From the NCBI GenBank assembly GCA_038229135.1, contig JBBROS010000042.1, positions 1 to 37,542 of the forward strand: a stretch of 37,542 nt of DNA. Direction: 5' to 3'. Numbering within the stretch: position 1 is the first letter of the stretch; the number at the start of each line of letters is the position of its first letter. The DNA comes from JBBROS01 sp038229135 (GTDB taxonomy: Bacteria; Pseudomonadota; Alphaproteobacteria; Acetobacterales; Acetobacteraceae). Under the pieces are notes generated by a model that was not told the DNA's origin, did no database searches, and saw only the letters and a list, made by a program, of their open reading frames with translations. The translations under genes were made by a program, and so were the position numbers. Below are positions 17,346 to 25,282 of this stretch, piece by piece.

Positions 17346-18722
17346 ATGTTCGACACGCTGTCGGGCAAGCTTTCTGGAGTGTTCGACCGCCTGCGCGCGC
17401 GCGGGCGGCTGAGCGAGGCCGACGTGGCGGACGCGCTGCGCGAGGTGCGTCTGGCACTGCTCGAGGCCGACGTGGCGCTGCCGGTGGTGCGGGACTTCAT
17501 CGAGGCCGTACGCGCCAAGGCCGTTGGTGCCGATGTGCTCGAGAGCGTGAGCCCAGGCCAGCAGGTCATCAAGGTCGTCAGCGACCAACTGGTCGAGGCG
17601 CTGGGTGGCGCGGGTGTTGTGCCGATCAACCTCGAGGCGACGGCGCCGGTGCCGATCCTGATGGTGGGGCTCCAGGGGTCTGGCAAGACGACCACGTCGG
17701 GCAAGCTCGCGCTCCGGCTGTTCAAGCGGGACCGCAAGAAGGTGCTGCTGGCCAGCCTCGACACGCAGCGTCCTGCCGCCCAGCTTCAGCTCCAGGTGCT
17801 GGCGCAGCAGGCAGGCGTCGCCAGCCTGCCCATCGTACCCGGCCAGTCCCCCGTGCAGATTGCGCAGCGCGCCATGGAGACGGGGCGGCGCGAGGTGTTC
17901 GACGTGGTGATCCTCGACACGGCCGGGCGGCTCTCGATCGATGCCGAGCTGATGGCCGAGGTGCAGCAGATCCGCTTCGTGACGCATCCGGCCGAGACGC
18001 TGCTGGTGGTGGACGCCATGACAGGCCAGGACGCGGTCCAGACGGCACGCGCGTTCAACGAGGCCCTGGGCATCACTGGCATCGTGATGACCCGGATGGA
18101 CGGCGACGCCCGCGGTGGTGCGGCGCTGAGCATGCGCCAGGTGACCGGTGCGCCGATCAAGCTGGTCGGCCAAGGGGAGAAGCTGGACGCGCTGGACGAG
18201 TTCCACCCGGAGCGTGTTGCGTCGCGCATCCTCGGCATGGGCGACATCGTCGGCTTGGTCGAGCGGGCGACGGAGACGATCGACGAGGCGGAAGCCGAGA
18301 AGATGGCCAAGCGCATGATGCGCGGCCAGTTCGACCTCGACGACTATGCCAACCAGCTGAAGCAGATTACGAAAATGGGCAGCATCAGCGGCATCCTCGG
18401 CATGCTGCCGGGCGTGGGCAAGATGAAGGCGCAGATCGAGGACGCGAAGATCGACCAGACGGTGCTGAAGCGCCAGGCGGCGATCATCGGGTCCATGACG
18501 AAGCGGGAGAAGAAGACGCCGGACGTGATCAAGGCGAGCCGCAAGAAGCGGATCGCCGCCGGGTCCGGGACGAGCGTGCAGGACGTGAACAAGCTGCTGA
18601 AGCAGTTTGACGACATGAGCACGATGATGAAGCGCATGAGCAAGCTGGGGCAGAAGGGCCTGATGCGGCAGGGCATGAGCGCCCTGATGCCGAAGTCGAT
18701 GCAGCCCCGGCGACCTTTCTAA
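17346..18722 (+). CDS. ffh: Signal recognition particle protein Ffh
   Basis: A 458-aa protein, the GTPase and signal-sequence-binding subunit of the bacterial SRP, directing nascent membrane proteins to FtsY. The N domain is at about 1-90. The G domain has P-loop GLQGSGKTT (108-116), DTQRPAA, DTAGRL, TRMDGDARGG (guanine-specificity motif with Arg in place of the usual Lys) and GQGEKLDALDEFHPERVASRILGMGD. The methionine-rich M domain is at about 300-458, with RNA-binding ASRKKRIAAGSGTSVQDVN and a Met-rich tail. The first in-frame ATG giving MFDTLSGKL is the family's normal start. It heads the rpsP-rimM-trmD-rplS cluster. Confidence 0.98.
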   Translation: MFDTLSGKLSGVFDRLRARGRLSEADVADALREVRLALLEADVALPVVRDFIEAVRAKAVGADVLESVSPGQQVIKVVSDQLVEALGGAGVVPINLEATAPVPILMVGLQGSGKTTTSGKLALRLFKRDRKKVLLASLDTQRPAAQLQLQVLAQQAGVASLPIVPGQSPVQIAQRAMETGRREVFDVVILDTAGRLSIDAELMAEVQQIRFVTHPAETLLVVDAMTGQDAVQTARAFNEALGITGIVMTRMDGDARGGAALSMRQVTGAPIKLVGQGEKLDALDEFHPERVASRILGMGDIVGLVERATETIDEAEAEKMAKRMMRGQFDLDDYANQLKQITKMGSISGILGMLPGVGKMKAQIEDAKIDQTVLKRQAAIIGSMTKREKKTPDVIKASRKKRIAAGSGTSVQDVNKLLKQFDDMSTMMKRMSKLGQKGLMRQGMSALMPKSMQPRRPF

Positions 18723-18741
18723 CAGTTACTAAGGAAACAGA

Positions 18742-19074
18742 ATGTCCCTGAAGATCCGCCTCGCCCGCGCCGGCGCCAAGAAGCGCCCCTACTACCACAT
18801 CGTGGTCGCCGACAGCCGCAATGCGCGGGACGGCCGGTTCCTGGAGCGCGTGGGCAGCTACAACCCCATGTTGCCGGCCGAGCATGCCGAGCGCATTCGC
18901 CTGCAGGGCGAGCGCATCACGCATTGGCTGAGCCAGGGCGCGCAGCCCACGGAGCGTGTGGCGAAGTTCCTGGGCCATGCCGGGCTGGCACCGATGCCGG
19001 TGTTCCGCGAGCAGCCGATCCAGTCTGCGCCGAAGAAGAAGGCGCAGGAGCGCGCGGCGAAGGCCGCCGGCTAG
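18742..19074 (+). CDS. rpsP: 30S ribosomal protein S16
   Basis: A 110-aa protein of the small ribosomal subunit. The start MSLKIRLARAGAKKRPYYHIVVADSRNARDGRFLERVGSYNP is unmistakable. The ATG has AAGGA 6 bases upstream. The C terminus carries a Lys/Ala-rich extension (APKKKAQERAAKAAG) typical of alphaproteobacterial S16. It lies 19 bases after ffh and one base before the rimM start. Confidence 0.98.
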   Translation: MSLKIRLARAGAKKRPYYHIVVADSRNARDGRFLERVGSYNPMLPAEHAERIRLQGERITHWLSQGAQPTERVAKFLGHAGLAPMPVFREQPIQSAPKKKAQERAAKAAG

Positions 19075-19075
19075 C

Positions 19076-19603
19076 TTGCCCGATCGATCCGACATAGCGG
19101 GCTGCATCCTGTTGGGCGTGGTCGGCCGGCCGCACGGCGTGCGGGGGCTGGTGCACGTGCATGCCTACGCCGCCGACCCGGCGTCGCTCGCCGAGTATGG
19201 GCTGCTGCGCGACGACCGGGGCGGCACCTGGACGCTGGCCTGGCGCGGCGAGGGTGTGGCGCAGCTGCGGGATGCGGCGGGCAAGCCCTTGGCCGACCGG
19301 GATGCGGCGGCGCGTCTGACGAACCTCAAGCTCTACGTCGAGCGGGACCGCCTGCCGCCGCCGGGCGCGGAGGAGTTCTACCTCTCCGACCTCGTCGGGC
19401 TCGCGGCGGTGCGGCCGGATGGGGCGGCGCTGGGGCGGGTCACAGTCGTGCATGATTACGGCGCCGGGCCGAGCCTCGAGATCGTCGCTGACGGCAAGCC
19501 GCTGCTGGTGCCGTTCACGCGGGCCTGCGTGCCGACCGTCGACGTGGCCGCGGGGCAGCTCGTGGTGGTACCGCCGGCCGAGATCGAGGCGCAGCCGCAA
19601 TGA
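19076..19603 (+). CDS. rimM: Ribosome maturation factor RimM
   Basis: A 175-aa protein that assists 16S rRNA processing and assembly of the 30S head by binding S19. The N-terminal domain opens ILLGVVGRPHGVRGLVHVHAYAADP; the PRC-barrel follows, with EEFYLSDLVGLAAV and GKPLLVPFTRACVPTVDVAAGQLVV. The TTG start one base after the rpsP stop gives the usual length. The final codons overlap the ATGA start of trmD. Confidence 0.95.
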   Translation: MPDRSDIAGCILLGVVGRPHGVRGLVHVHAYAADPASLAEYGLLRDDRGGTWTLAWRGEGVAQLRDAAGKPLADRDAAARLTNLKLYVERDRLPPPGAEEFYLSDLVGLAAVRPDGAALGRVTVVHDYGAGPSLEIVADGKPLLVPFTRACVPTVDVAAGQLVVVPPAEIEAQPQ

Positions 19604-20313
19604 GCGCCGCTTCGCAGAGTTGGACCGCGACGGTGCTGACCCTGTTCCCGGACATGTTTCCCGGGCCGCTCGGGCAGTCGTTGGCCGGCCGGGCGCTGGA
19701 GCGGGGCGTTTGGTCGCTCGCCGTGCGGGATATCCGGGCCGCCGCGACCGACAGGCACCGCACCGTGGACGACACCCCGTTCGGTGGCGGGGCTGGCATG
19801 GTGATGCGGGCGGACGTGCTCGATGCCGCCATCGGTGCGGATGACGATCGGCCGCTGATCTATCTGAGCCCGCGCGGGGCCCGGCTGGACCAGGCGCGGG
19901 TGCGGGCGCTCGCCGCTGGGCCGGGGGTGCGGCTGGTGTGCGGGCGATACGAGGGCGTGGACGAGCGGGTGCTCGAGGCGCGGCGCATCGAGGAGCTGAG
20001 CGTGGGCGACTACGTGCTCTCGGGTGGGGAGCTGGCCGTACTCGTGCTGATCGATGCCTGCGTGCGGCTGCTGCCGGGTGTGATGGGGGCGGCGGCGAGC
20101 GCCGAGGAAGAGAGCTTCAGCGCCGGGCTGCTGGAGTATCCGCAGTACACGCGCCCGGCCGAGTGGCAGGGGCGGGCGGTGCCGGAGGTGCTGCTCTCGG
20201 GCCATCACGGCGCCATCGCCGCGTGGCGGCGGGAGCAGTCGATCAGGATCACGCAGGCGCGCAGGCCGGACCTGTGGCGCCGGCATATGGAAACCGCGGC
20301 CGCAGCGCCGTAG
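19600..20313 (+). CDS. trmD: tRNA (guanine-37-N1)-methyltransferase TrmD
   Basis: A 237-aa SPOUT-class enzyme that methylates G37 next to the anticodon using S-adenosylmethionine, preventing +1 frameshifting. Motifs: TLFPDMFPGPLGQSLAGRALE, DDTPFGGGAGMVMRADVL, YLSPRGARLDQ, CGRYEGVDERV, and the knot segment SVGDYVLSGGELAVLVLIDACVRLLPG. It shares ATGA with rimM. Confidence 0.97.
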   Translation: MSAASQSWTATVLTLFPDMFPGPLGQSLAGRALERGVWSLAVRDIRAAATDRHRTVDDTPFGGGAGMVMRADVLDAAIGADDDRPLIYLSPRGARLDQARVRALAAGPGVRLVCGRYEGVDERVLEARRIEELSVGDYVLSGGELAVLVLIDACVRLLPGVMGAAASAEEESFSAGLLEYPQYTRPAEWQGRAVPEVLLSGHHGAIAAWRREQSIRITQARRPDLWRRHMETAAAAP

Positions 20314-20338
20314 AACGAACTTCGGAAAGGACACTGCC

Positions 20339-20761
20339 ATGAACATCATCCAGACGCTCGAGGCCGAGCAGATTGCCAAGCTCACCGCCGCCCGTGCCGT
20401 GCCCAGCTTCCGGGCCGGGGACACGCTGAAGGTGATGGTGCGCGTGGTCGAGGGCGAGCGCACCCGCATCCAGGCCTATGAGGGCGTGTGCATCGCGCGC
20501 TCGAACAAGGGCATCAACAGCAACTTCACCGTGCGCAAGATCAGCTATGGCGAGGGCGTCGAGCGCGTGTTCCCGTTGTATGCGCCGACCATCGCCGAGA
20601 TCGTGGTGATGCGGCGCGGCGACGTGCGTCGAGCCAAGCTCTATTACCTGCGCGGCCGCAGCGGCAAGTCGGCCCGCATCGCCGAGCGCGCGCGGGACGT
20701 GGCGCCGGTCGCGAAGGTGGCCGAGGCTGCGCCCGCACCCGCCGAAACCGTCTCGGAGTAG
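20339..20761 (+). CDS. rplS: 50S ribosomal protein L19
   Basis: A 140-aa protein located at the 30S-50S interface. Core motifs: FRAGDTLKVMVRVVEGERTRIQAYEGVCIAR, NFTVRKISYGEGVERVFPLYAP, and RRAKLYYLRGRSGKSARI. An Ala/Pro-rich C-terminal tail (VAEAAPAPAETVSE) extends beyond the E. coli protein, as is usual in this class. The ribosome site GGAAAGGA precedes the ATG. leuC begins only 3 bases after the stop, so leucine genes appear to continue the same transcript. Confidence 0.97.
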   Translation: MNIIQTLEAEQIAKLTAARAVPSFRAGDTLKVMVRVVEGERTRIQAYEGVCIARSNKGINSNFTVRKISYGEGVERVFPLYAPTIAEIVVMRRGDVRRAKLYYLRGRSGKSARIAERARDVAPVAKVAEAAPAPAETVSE

Positions 20762-20764
20762 CCC

Positions 20765-22162
20765 ATGGCCCGCACGCTCTTCGACAAGGTCTGGGACAGC
20801 CACGTTGTGGACCGGCTCGAGGATGGCACGTGCGTGCTGTATATCGACCGGCACCTGGTGCACGAGGTGACGAGCCCGCAGGCCTTCGAGGGGCTTCGCC
20901 TGTCCGGGCGCGGCGTGCGCCGGCCAGAGGCGACCATCGCGGTCGTGGACCACAACGTGCCAACGAGCGACCGCCGCGAGGGGATCGTTGAGGAAGAGAG
21001 CCGCATCCAGGTGGAGACGCTCGAGCGCAACGTGGGGGCGTTCGGCGTGCCCTACTTCCCGCTGCTCGATGCGCGACAGGGGATCGTGCACATCATCGGG
21101 CCGGAGCAGGGCATCAGCCTGCCGGGGTTCACGATCGTTTGCGGGGACAGCCATACGTCCACGCACGGGGCCATGGGCGCGCTGGCGTTCGGCATCGGCA
21201 CGAGCGAGGTGGAGCACGTGCTCGCCACGCAGACTTTGCTGCAGAAGTCGGCCAAGAACATGCTGGTGCGGGTGGATGGCGTGCTCGCGCCGGGGGTCAC
21301 GCCCAAGGACGTCGTGCTCGCCATCATCGGGCGCATCGGCACGGCGGGCGGCACGGGCCATGTGATCGAGTATGCCGGCGAGGCGATCCGGGCGATGGAC
21401 ATGGCGGGCCGCATGACGGTCTGCAACATGAGCATCGAGGCGGGCGCGCGGGCTGGGATGATCGCGCCGGACGACACGACGTTCGACTATGTGCGCGGCC
21501 GCCCGATGGCGCCGAAGGGTGCGGCGCTGGCGCGGGCCATCGAGTATTGGCGCACACTGCCGAGCGATGCGGGAGCCCACTACGATACGATCGTGGAGCT
21601 GGACGCGGCCGGCATCGAGCCGATGGTGACCTGGGGCACCAACCCGGAGGCGGTGATGCCGATCAACGGCACCGTGCCGGACCCGGCGGACGAGCCGGAC
21701 GAGGCGGCGCGGGTGCAGAAGCAGCGCATGCTCGACTACATGGACCTCAAGCCAGGCCAGCGGCTGACGGACGTGCCGGTCGACGTGGTGTTCATCGGCA
21801 GTTGCACGAACGGGCGCATCGAGGACCTGCGGGCCGCGGCCACCGTGGCGCGGGGCCGCACCGTGGCCGCCGGCGTTCGCGCCATGGTCGTGCCCGGCAG
21901 CGGCATGGTGAAGCTGCAGGCCGAGGCCGAGGGTCTGGACCGCGTGTTCCTGGACGCAGGATTCGAGTGGCGGGAGGCCGGGTGCAGCATGTGCCTGGGC
22001 ATGAACCCGGATAAACTGACGGCCGGGCAGCGCTGCGCCAGCACGAGCAATCGGAATTTCGAGGGCCGCCAGGGCCCGGGCGGGCGCACGCACCTGCTGA
22101 GCCCGGCGATGGCCGCCGCCGCCGCCGTAATCGGCCGCCTGGCGGACGTGAGGAGCCTCTGA
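20765..22162 (+). CDS. leuC: 3-isopropylmalate dehydratase large subunit LeuC
   Basis: A 465-aa aconitase-family enzyme that isomerises 2- to 3-isopropylmalate in leucine synthesis together with LeuD. It opens with MARTLFDKVWDSHVV. Ligands of the labile 4Fe-4S cluster are Cys347 (GSCTNGRIEDLR), Cys407 and Cys410 (GCSMCLGMNPD). HTSTHGAMGALAFGIGTSEVEHVLATQTL is a classical family block. Its length fits bacterial LeuC. The last base of the stop is the first base of leuD (TGATG). Confidence 0.97.
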   Translation: MARTLFDKVWDSHVVDRLEDGTCVLYIDRHLVHEVTSPQAFEGLRLSGRGVRRPEATIAVVDHNVPTSDRREGIVEEESRIQVETLERNVGAFGVPYFPLLDARQGIVHIIGPEQGISLPGFTIVCGDSHTSTHGAMGALAFGIGTSEVEHVLATQTLLQKSAKNMLVRVDGVLAPGVTPKDVVLAIIGRIGTAGGTGHVIEYAGEAIRAMDMAGRMTVCNMSIEAGARAGMIAPDDTTFDYVRGRPMAPKGAALARAIEYWRTLPSDAGAHYDTIVELDAAGIEPMVTWGTNPEAVMPINGTVPDPADEPDEAARVQKQRMLDYMDLKPGQRLTDVPVDVVFIGSCTNGRIEDLRAAATVARGRTVAAGVRAMVVPGSGMVKLQAEAEGLDRVFLDAGFEWREAGCSMCLGMNPDKLTAGQRCASTSNRNFEGRQGPGGRTHLLSPAMAAAAAVIGRLADVRSL

Positions 22163-22773
22163 TGCAACCCTTCACCACGCTCACGGGCACGGCAGCCCCG
22201 CTGCCGCTGGCCAATGTCGACACGGACAAGATCATCCCGGCGCGGTTCCTGAAGACGATCAAGCGCACCGGGCTCGGCGTGCACCTGTTCGACACGCTGC
22301 GCTACGGCGCGGACGGGGCGGAGCGGCCGGAGTTCGTGCTGAACCAGCCGGCCTACCGGGGGGCCGAAGTGCTGATCGCGCACGAGAATTTCGGCTGCGG
22401 ATCGTCCCGTGAGCATGCGCCCTGGGCCTTGCTCGATTTCGGCATACGCTGCGTGATAGCGCCGAGCTTCGCCGACATCTTCCACACCAACTGCTTCAAG
22501 AACGGGATCCTACCGATCCAGCTACCGCGCGAAGTATGCGACGCGCTGATGGAAGACGCTGCCATGGGGGGCAACGCGCGGCTCACGGTGGACCTCGAAC
22601 GCCAGGTCGTCGTGCGGCCGAGCGGCGAGGAGGTCCCGTTCGAGGTCGACGCGTTCCGCCGGCACCTGTTGCTCAACGGGCTCGACGACATCGGGCAGAC
22701 GATGCAGCGTGCGAACAAGATCGACGCCTTCGAGGGCAGCCGCCCCGACTGGACGCCGGCTATCGCGGTTTAG
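22162..22773 (+). CDS. leuD: 3-isopropylmalate dehydratase small subunit LeuD
   Basis: A 203-aa swivel-domain subunit of isopropylmalate isomerase. Motifs: NVDTDKIIPARFLKTIKRTGLG, HENFGCGSSREHAPWAL (substrate-binding loop), and IAPSFADIFHTNCFKNGILPI. It overlaps leuC by one base and is followed 9 bases later by leuB, with GGGGA before the leuB start. Confidence 0.97.
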   Translation: MQPFTTLTGTAAPLPLANVDTDKIIPARFLKTIKRTGLGVHLFDTLRYGADGAERPEFVLNQPAYRGAEVLIAHENFGCGSSREHAPWALLDFGIRCVIAPSFADIFHTNCFKNGILPIQLPREVCDALMEDAAMGGNARLTVDLERQVVVRPSGEEVPFEVDAFRRHLLLNGLDDIGQTMQRANKIDAFEGSRPDWTPAIAV

Positions 22774-22782
22774 GGGAACGTC

Positions 22783-23895
22783 ATGGCTGCCAACAAGAAG
22801 CTGCTCGTCCTGCCCGGTGATGGGGTGGGTCCCGAAGTCATGCGCGAGGTGCGGCGCATCATCGACTGGCTGGACCGCAAGCGCCGGGTGACGTTCGACA
22901 TCAGCGAGGACTTGGTGGGCGGCGCCAGCATCGATGCGCGCGGCACGCCCATCTCGGACGAGGTGATCGCGAACGCGAAGCAGGCCGATGCGGTGCTGTT
23001 CGGCAGCGTAGGTGGCCCCAAGTGGGACACGCTCGGCTTCCACATGCGCCCCGAGCTCGCGATCCTGCGGCTGCGCAAGGAGCTCGACCTGTTCGCCAAC
23101 CTCCGCCCGGCCCTCGTGCTGGAGCCGCTGGTGGATGCGAGCACGCTGAAGCCGGAGGTGATCCGCGGGCTCGACCTGATGATCGTGCGGGAGAGCACGG
23201 GCGGCATCTATTTCGGTGAGCCGCGAGGCGTCGAGACGCTGCCGGACGGGCAGGAGCGGGGCTTCGACACCGAGAGCTACACGACACATGAGATCCAGCG
23301 GGTGGCGCGGGTGGGGTTCGAGCTGGCGCGCAAGCGGCAGGGCCGGGTCACGTCGGTCGAGAAGGCCAACGTGATGCAGAGCGGGCTGTTCTGGCGCCGG
23401 GTGGTGACGGAGCTGCATGCGCGGGAGTTCGCGGACCTGCAGCTGAGCCACATGTATGCCGACAACTGCGCGATGCAGCTGGTGCGCAACCCGAAGCAAT
23501 TCGACGTGATCGTGACGAGCAACATCTTTGGGGATTTGCTGAGCGATCTCGCCAGCATGCTCACGGGCAGCCTGGGCATGTTGCCGAGTGCGACGCTTGG
23601 TGCGCCGGATGCGACCGGGCGGCGGCACGCGTTGTATGAGCCGATCCATGGCAGCGCGCCGGACATCGCGGGCAAGGGGATTGCGAACCCCATGGCGCAG
23701 ATGCTGAGCTTCGCCATGCTGCTGCGCTGGTCGTTCGGCCTCGAGGAGGATGCGGCGCTGATCGAGCAGGCCTGCACCAACGTGCTGGCGAGCGGTATCC
23801 GCACGGCGGACGTGATGGGCGCCGGGACAGCGAAGGTCGGCACCTCCGTCATGGGCGACAGCGTGGTGCGGGAGCTGGACAAGCTGGCCGCTTGA
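22783..23895 (+). CDS. leuB: 3-isopropylmalate dehydrogenase LeuB
   Basis: A 370-aa enzyme that oxidatively decarboxylates 3-isopropylmalate with NAD+, the third leucine-pathway step. The start KKLLVLPGDGVGPEVMREV is typical. Further blocks are LFGSVGGPKWD, RPELAILRLRKELDLFANLRP, IVRESTGGIYFGEPRG, KANVMQSGLFWRRVV, and NIFGDLLSDLASMLTGSLGMLPSATLG with metal-binding Asp residues, then YEPIHGSAPDIAGKGIANP. leuA is not in the window. The stop overlaps the next gene as TTGA. Confidence 0.97.
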   Translation: MAANKKLLVLPGDGVGPEVMREVRRIIDWLDRKRRVTFDISEDLVGGASIDARGTPISDEVIANAKQADAVLFGSVGGPKWDTLGFHMRPELAILRLRKELDLFANLRPALVLEPLVDASTLKPEVIRGLDLMIVRESTGGIYFGEPRGVETLPDGQERGFDTESYTTHEIQRVARVGFELARKRQGRVTSVEKANVMQSGLFWRRVVTELHAREFADLQLSHMYADNCAMQLVRNPKQFDVIVTSNIFGDLLSDLASMLTGSLGMLPSATLGAPDATGRRHALYEPIHGSAPDIAGKGIANPMAQMLSFAMLLRWSFGLEEDAALIEQACTNVLASGIRTADVMGAGTAKVGTSVMGDSVVRELDKLAA

Positions 23896-24347
23896 CGACC
23901 CTCTACATCGATGCGGACGCCTGCCCGGTGCGCGAGGAGTGCTACCGGGTGGCCGGGCGGCTCGGCCTGAACGTGGTCGTGGTGAGCAACGGCTCGCGCC
24001 CCATCCGGCCGCCGGGCCTATCGTTCGTGCGCATGGTGGTAGTGGGCGACAAGCCGGACGAGGCGGACGACTGGATCGCCGAGCGTGCCGCGGCCGGGGA
24101 CGTAGCCGTTACGGCGGACATCCCGCTCGCCTCCCGATGCCTGGGCGCCGGGGCCCGGGCGCTGAGCTGGACGGGGCATGTCTGGACCGGAGACAATATC
24201 GGCAGCGCGCTCGCCGGGCGCGAGGTGGCGCGGCACCTCCGGGAGATCGGGGCCGGGGGCGGCGGCGCGGCCCCGATGACGAAGGCGGACCGGTCCCGGT
24301 TCCTGTCCGCGCTCGACACCGTGGCGCAGGCGGCGATGCGGCGGTAG
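23892..24347 (+). CDS. YaiI/YqxD-family (DUF188) protein
   Basis: A 151-aa protein starting at a TTG that overlaps the leuB stop by 4 bases. Family landmarks are TLYIDADACPVREECYRVA at the N terminus, VVGDKPDEADDWIAERA, VTADIPLASRCL, and KADRSRFLSALDTVA at the C terminus. The conserved aspartates (DADAC, DEADDW, TADIPL) resemble the metal-binding acidic site of PIN/NYN-like nucleases, but the cellular role of this family is not established. It closes the ffh-leuB run and converges on pdeM across a palindrome. Confidence 0.88.
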   Translation: MTTLYIDADACPVREECYRVAGRLGLNVVVVSNGSRPIRPPGLSFVRMVVVGDKPDEADDWIAERAAAGDVAVTADIPLASRCLGAGARALSWTGHVWTGDNIGSALAGREVARHLREIGAGGGGAAPMTKADRSRFLSALDTVAQAAMRR

Positions 24348-24445
24348 GCGGGCGGCGTCCCGTGTCGGTCTCGAACGGCAGTATGGTAGTGTCTGCTCTT
24401 GGGATAGCGGGCGACCGAAGGAGTTTTCCAGCTTTCTAGAACAAC

Positions 24446-24590
24446 CCCGTCACCGCGAGCCGAAGGCGTGGCGATCCAGGGGCCGCAAGCGCAATCGACT
24501 GGCGTCCGATGGACGTCGCCTGCCCTCTACACCTCATTGGACTGCCTCGCCGGCCCCTGGATCGCCACGCTTCGCTCACGATGACGGGGG
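24446..24590. repeat. Long imperfect palindrome, copy 2 (YaiI / PdeM gap)
   Basis: The left arm (24446-24484) contains GTGGCGATCCAGGGGCC and the right arm (24552-24590) contains GGCCCCTGGATCGCCAC and CACGATGACGGGG. The arms pair over about 38 bases with few mismatches. The spacer of about 67 bases holds a small hairpin (CGTCC at 24503-24507, GGACG at 24511-24515). This is the longest and best-paired copy. It separates convergent genes. The remaining gap, 24348-24445, shows no gene, RNA or clear terminator. Confidence 0.88.
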
Positions 24591-24595
24591 GCGAG

Positions 24596-25282
24596 TCACG
24601 CCGCCCCGTGCTGCATCTGGCCGAGTGAGAAGCTGAACAGCCGGGCCTGGCCCAGCAGGAAGGCTCGGCCGCCGCGTGGGAAAAGGCGGGCTATGGCGTG
24701 GCTGGCGACGTCCAGGCCGCCCGTGTAGGCGCCCAGCGCGGGCAGCATGAGGCGGCGCTGGTCCGCCACGAAGCAGGCGCGGGTGACACGGCCGGCGCGG
24801 GTCTCGACGCTGGCCTTCGGGTGGTGGTGGCCGCAGAGCTCGCCGGGTGCGGCGCCTTGCTGGGCCTGGTGGCGGAACACGAGGCCGTGCTGCTCCCAGG
24901 TGTCCACGGCGAGGCCCGGGAGCCCTGCGGGGGGTGTGGGGTCGTGGTTGCCGAGCACCCAGACGAATCGGTGCGCCTCGGCCATGGTGCGAAGGCGGAG
25001 CGCGTCCGTGGCGGCCATGCGGCCGGGGCCGTGCACGTCGTGGAACGAGTCGCCGAGGGCCACGACCGTGCCGGGGTGATACCGTCGGAGCAGGAGCGTG
25101 AGGCGGTCGAGCGTGGCCTGCGTGTCCCAGGGGGGCACGAGCTGGCCGCGGCGGGCGGCGGCGGTGCCCTTCTCGAAATGCAGGTCCGCCACGATCAGCG
25201 TGTCGGCCTCGGGCCACCAGGCACCGCCCAGCGGGTCGAGCAGGAGCTTGTGGCCGGCCAAATGGAGGGGTGCTGCCGTCAT
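24596..25282 (-). CDS. pdeM: Ligase-associated DNA-damage-response endonuclease PdeM (metallophosphoesterase)
   Basis: A 228-aa calcineurin-like phosphoesterase. Metal-site motifs appear in order: VADLHFEKG (D-x-H), ALGDSFHD (G-D), WVLGNHDP (G-N-H-D) and ELCGHHHPK (G-H-x-H). This matches the PdeM protein found beside DEXH helicase, exonuclease and ATP-dependent ligase in bacterial DNA-repair clusters. The ATG overlaps the helicase stop (ATGA), so the two are co-translated. The role as a nuclease comes from family context, not from this sequence. Confidence 0.9.
   Translation of the reverse strand: MTAAPLHLAGHKLLLDPLGGAWWPEADTLIVADLHFEKGTAAARRGQLVPPWDTQATLDRLTLLLRRYHPGTVVALGDSFHDVHGPGRMAATDALRLRTMAEAHRFVWVLGNHDPTPPAGLPGLAVDTWEQHGLVFRHQAQQGAAPGELCGHHHPKASVETRAGRVTRACFVADQRRLMLPALGAYTGGLDVASHAIARLFPRGGRAFLLGQARLFSFSLGQMQHGAA

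Noticed and set aside
20249..22093. A 614-codon minus-strand frame opposite rplS and leuC
   Set aside because: No motifs and a composition typical of antisense high-GC frames; leuC on the plus strand is complete, with all cluster cysteines.
24348..24445. Possible tRNA or small RNA in the gap after the YaiI-type gene
   Set aside because: No cloverleaf, T-loop sequence or stable hairpin with U-tract could be traced.
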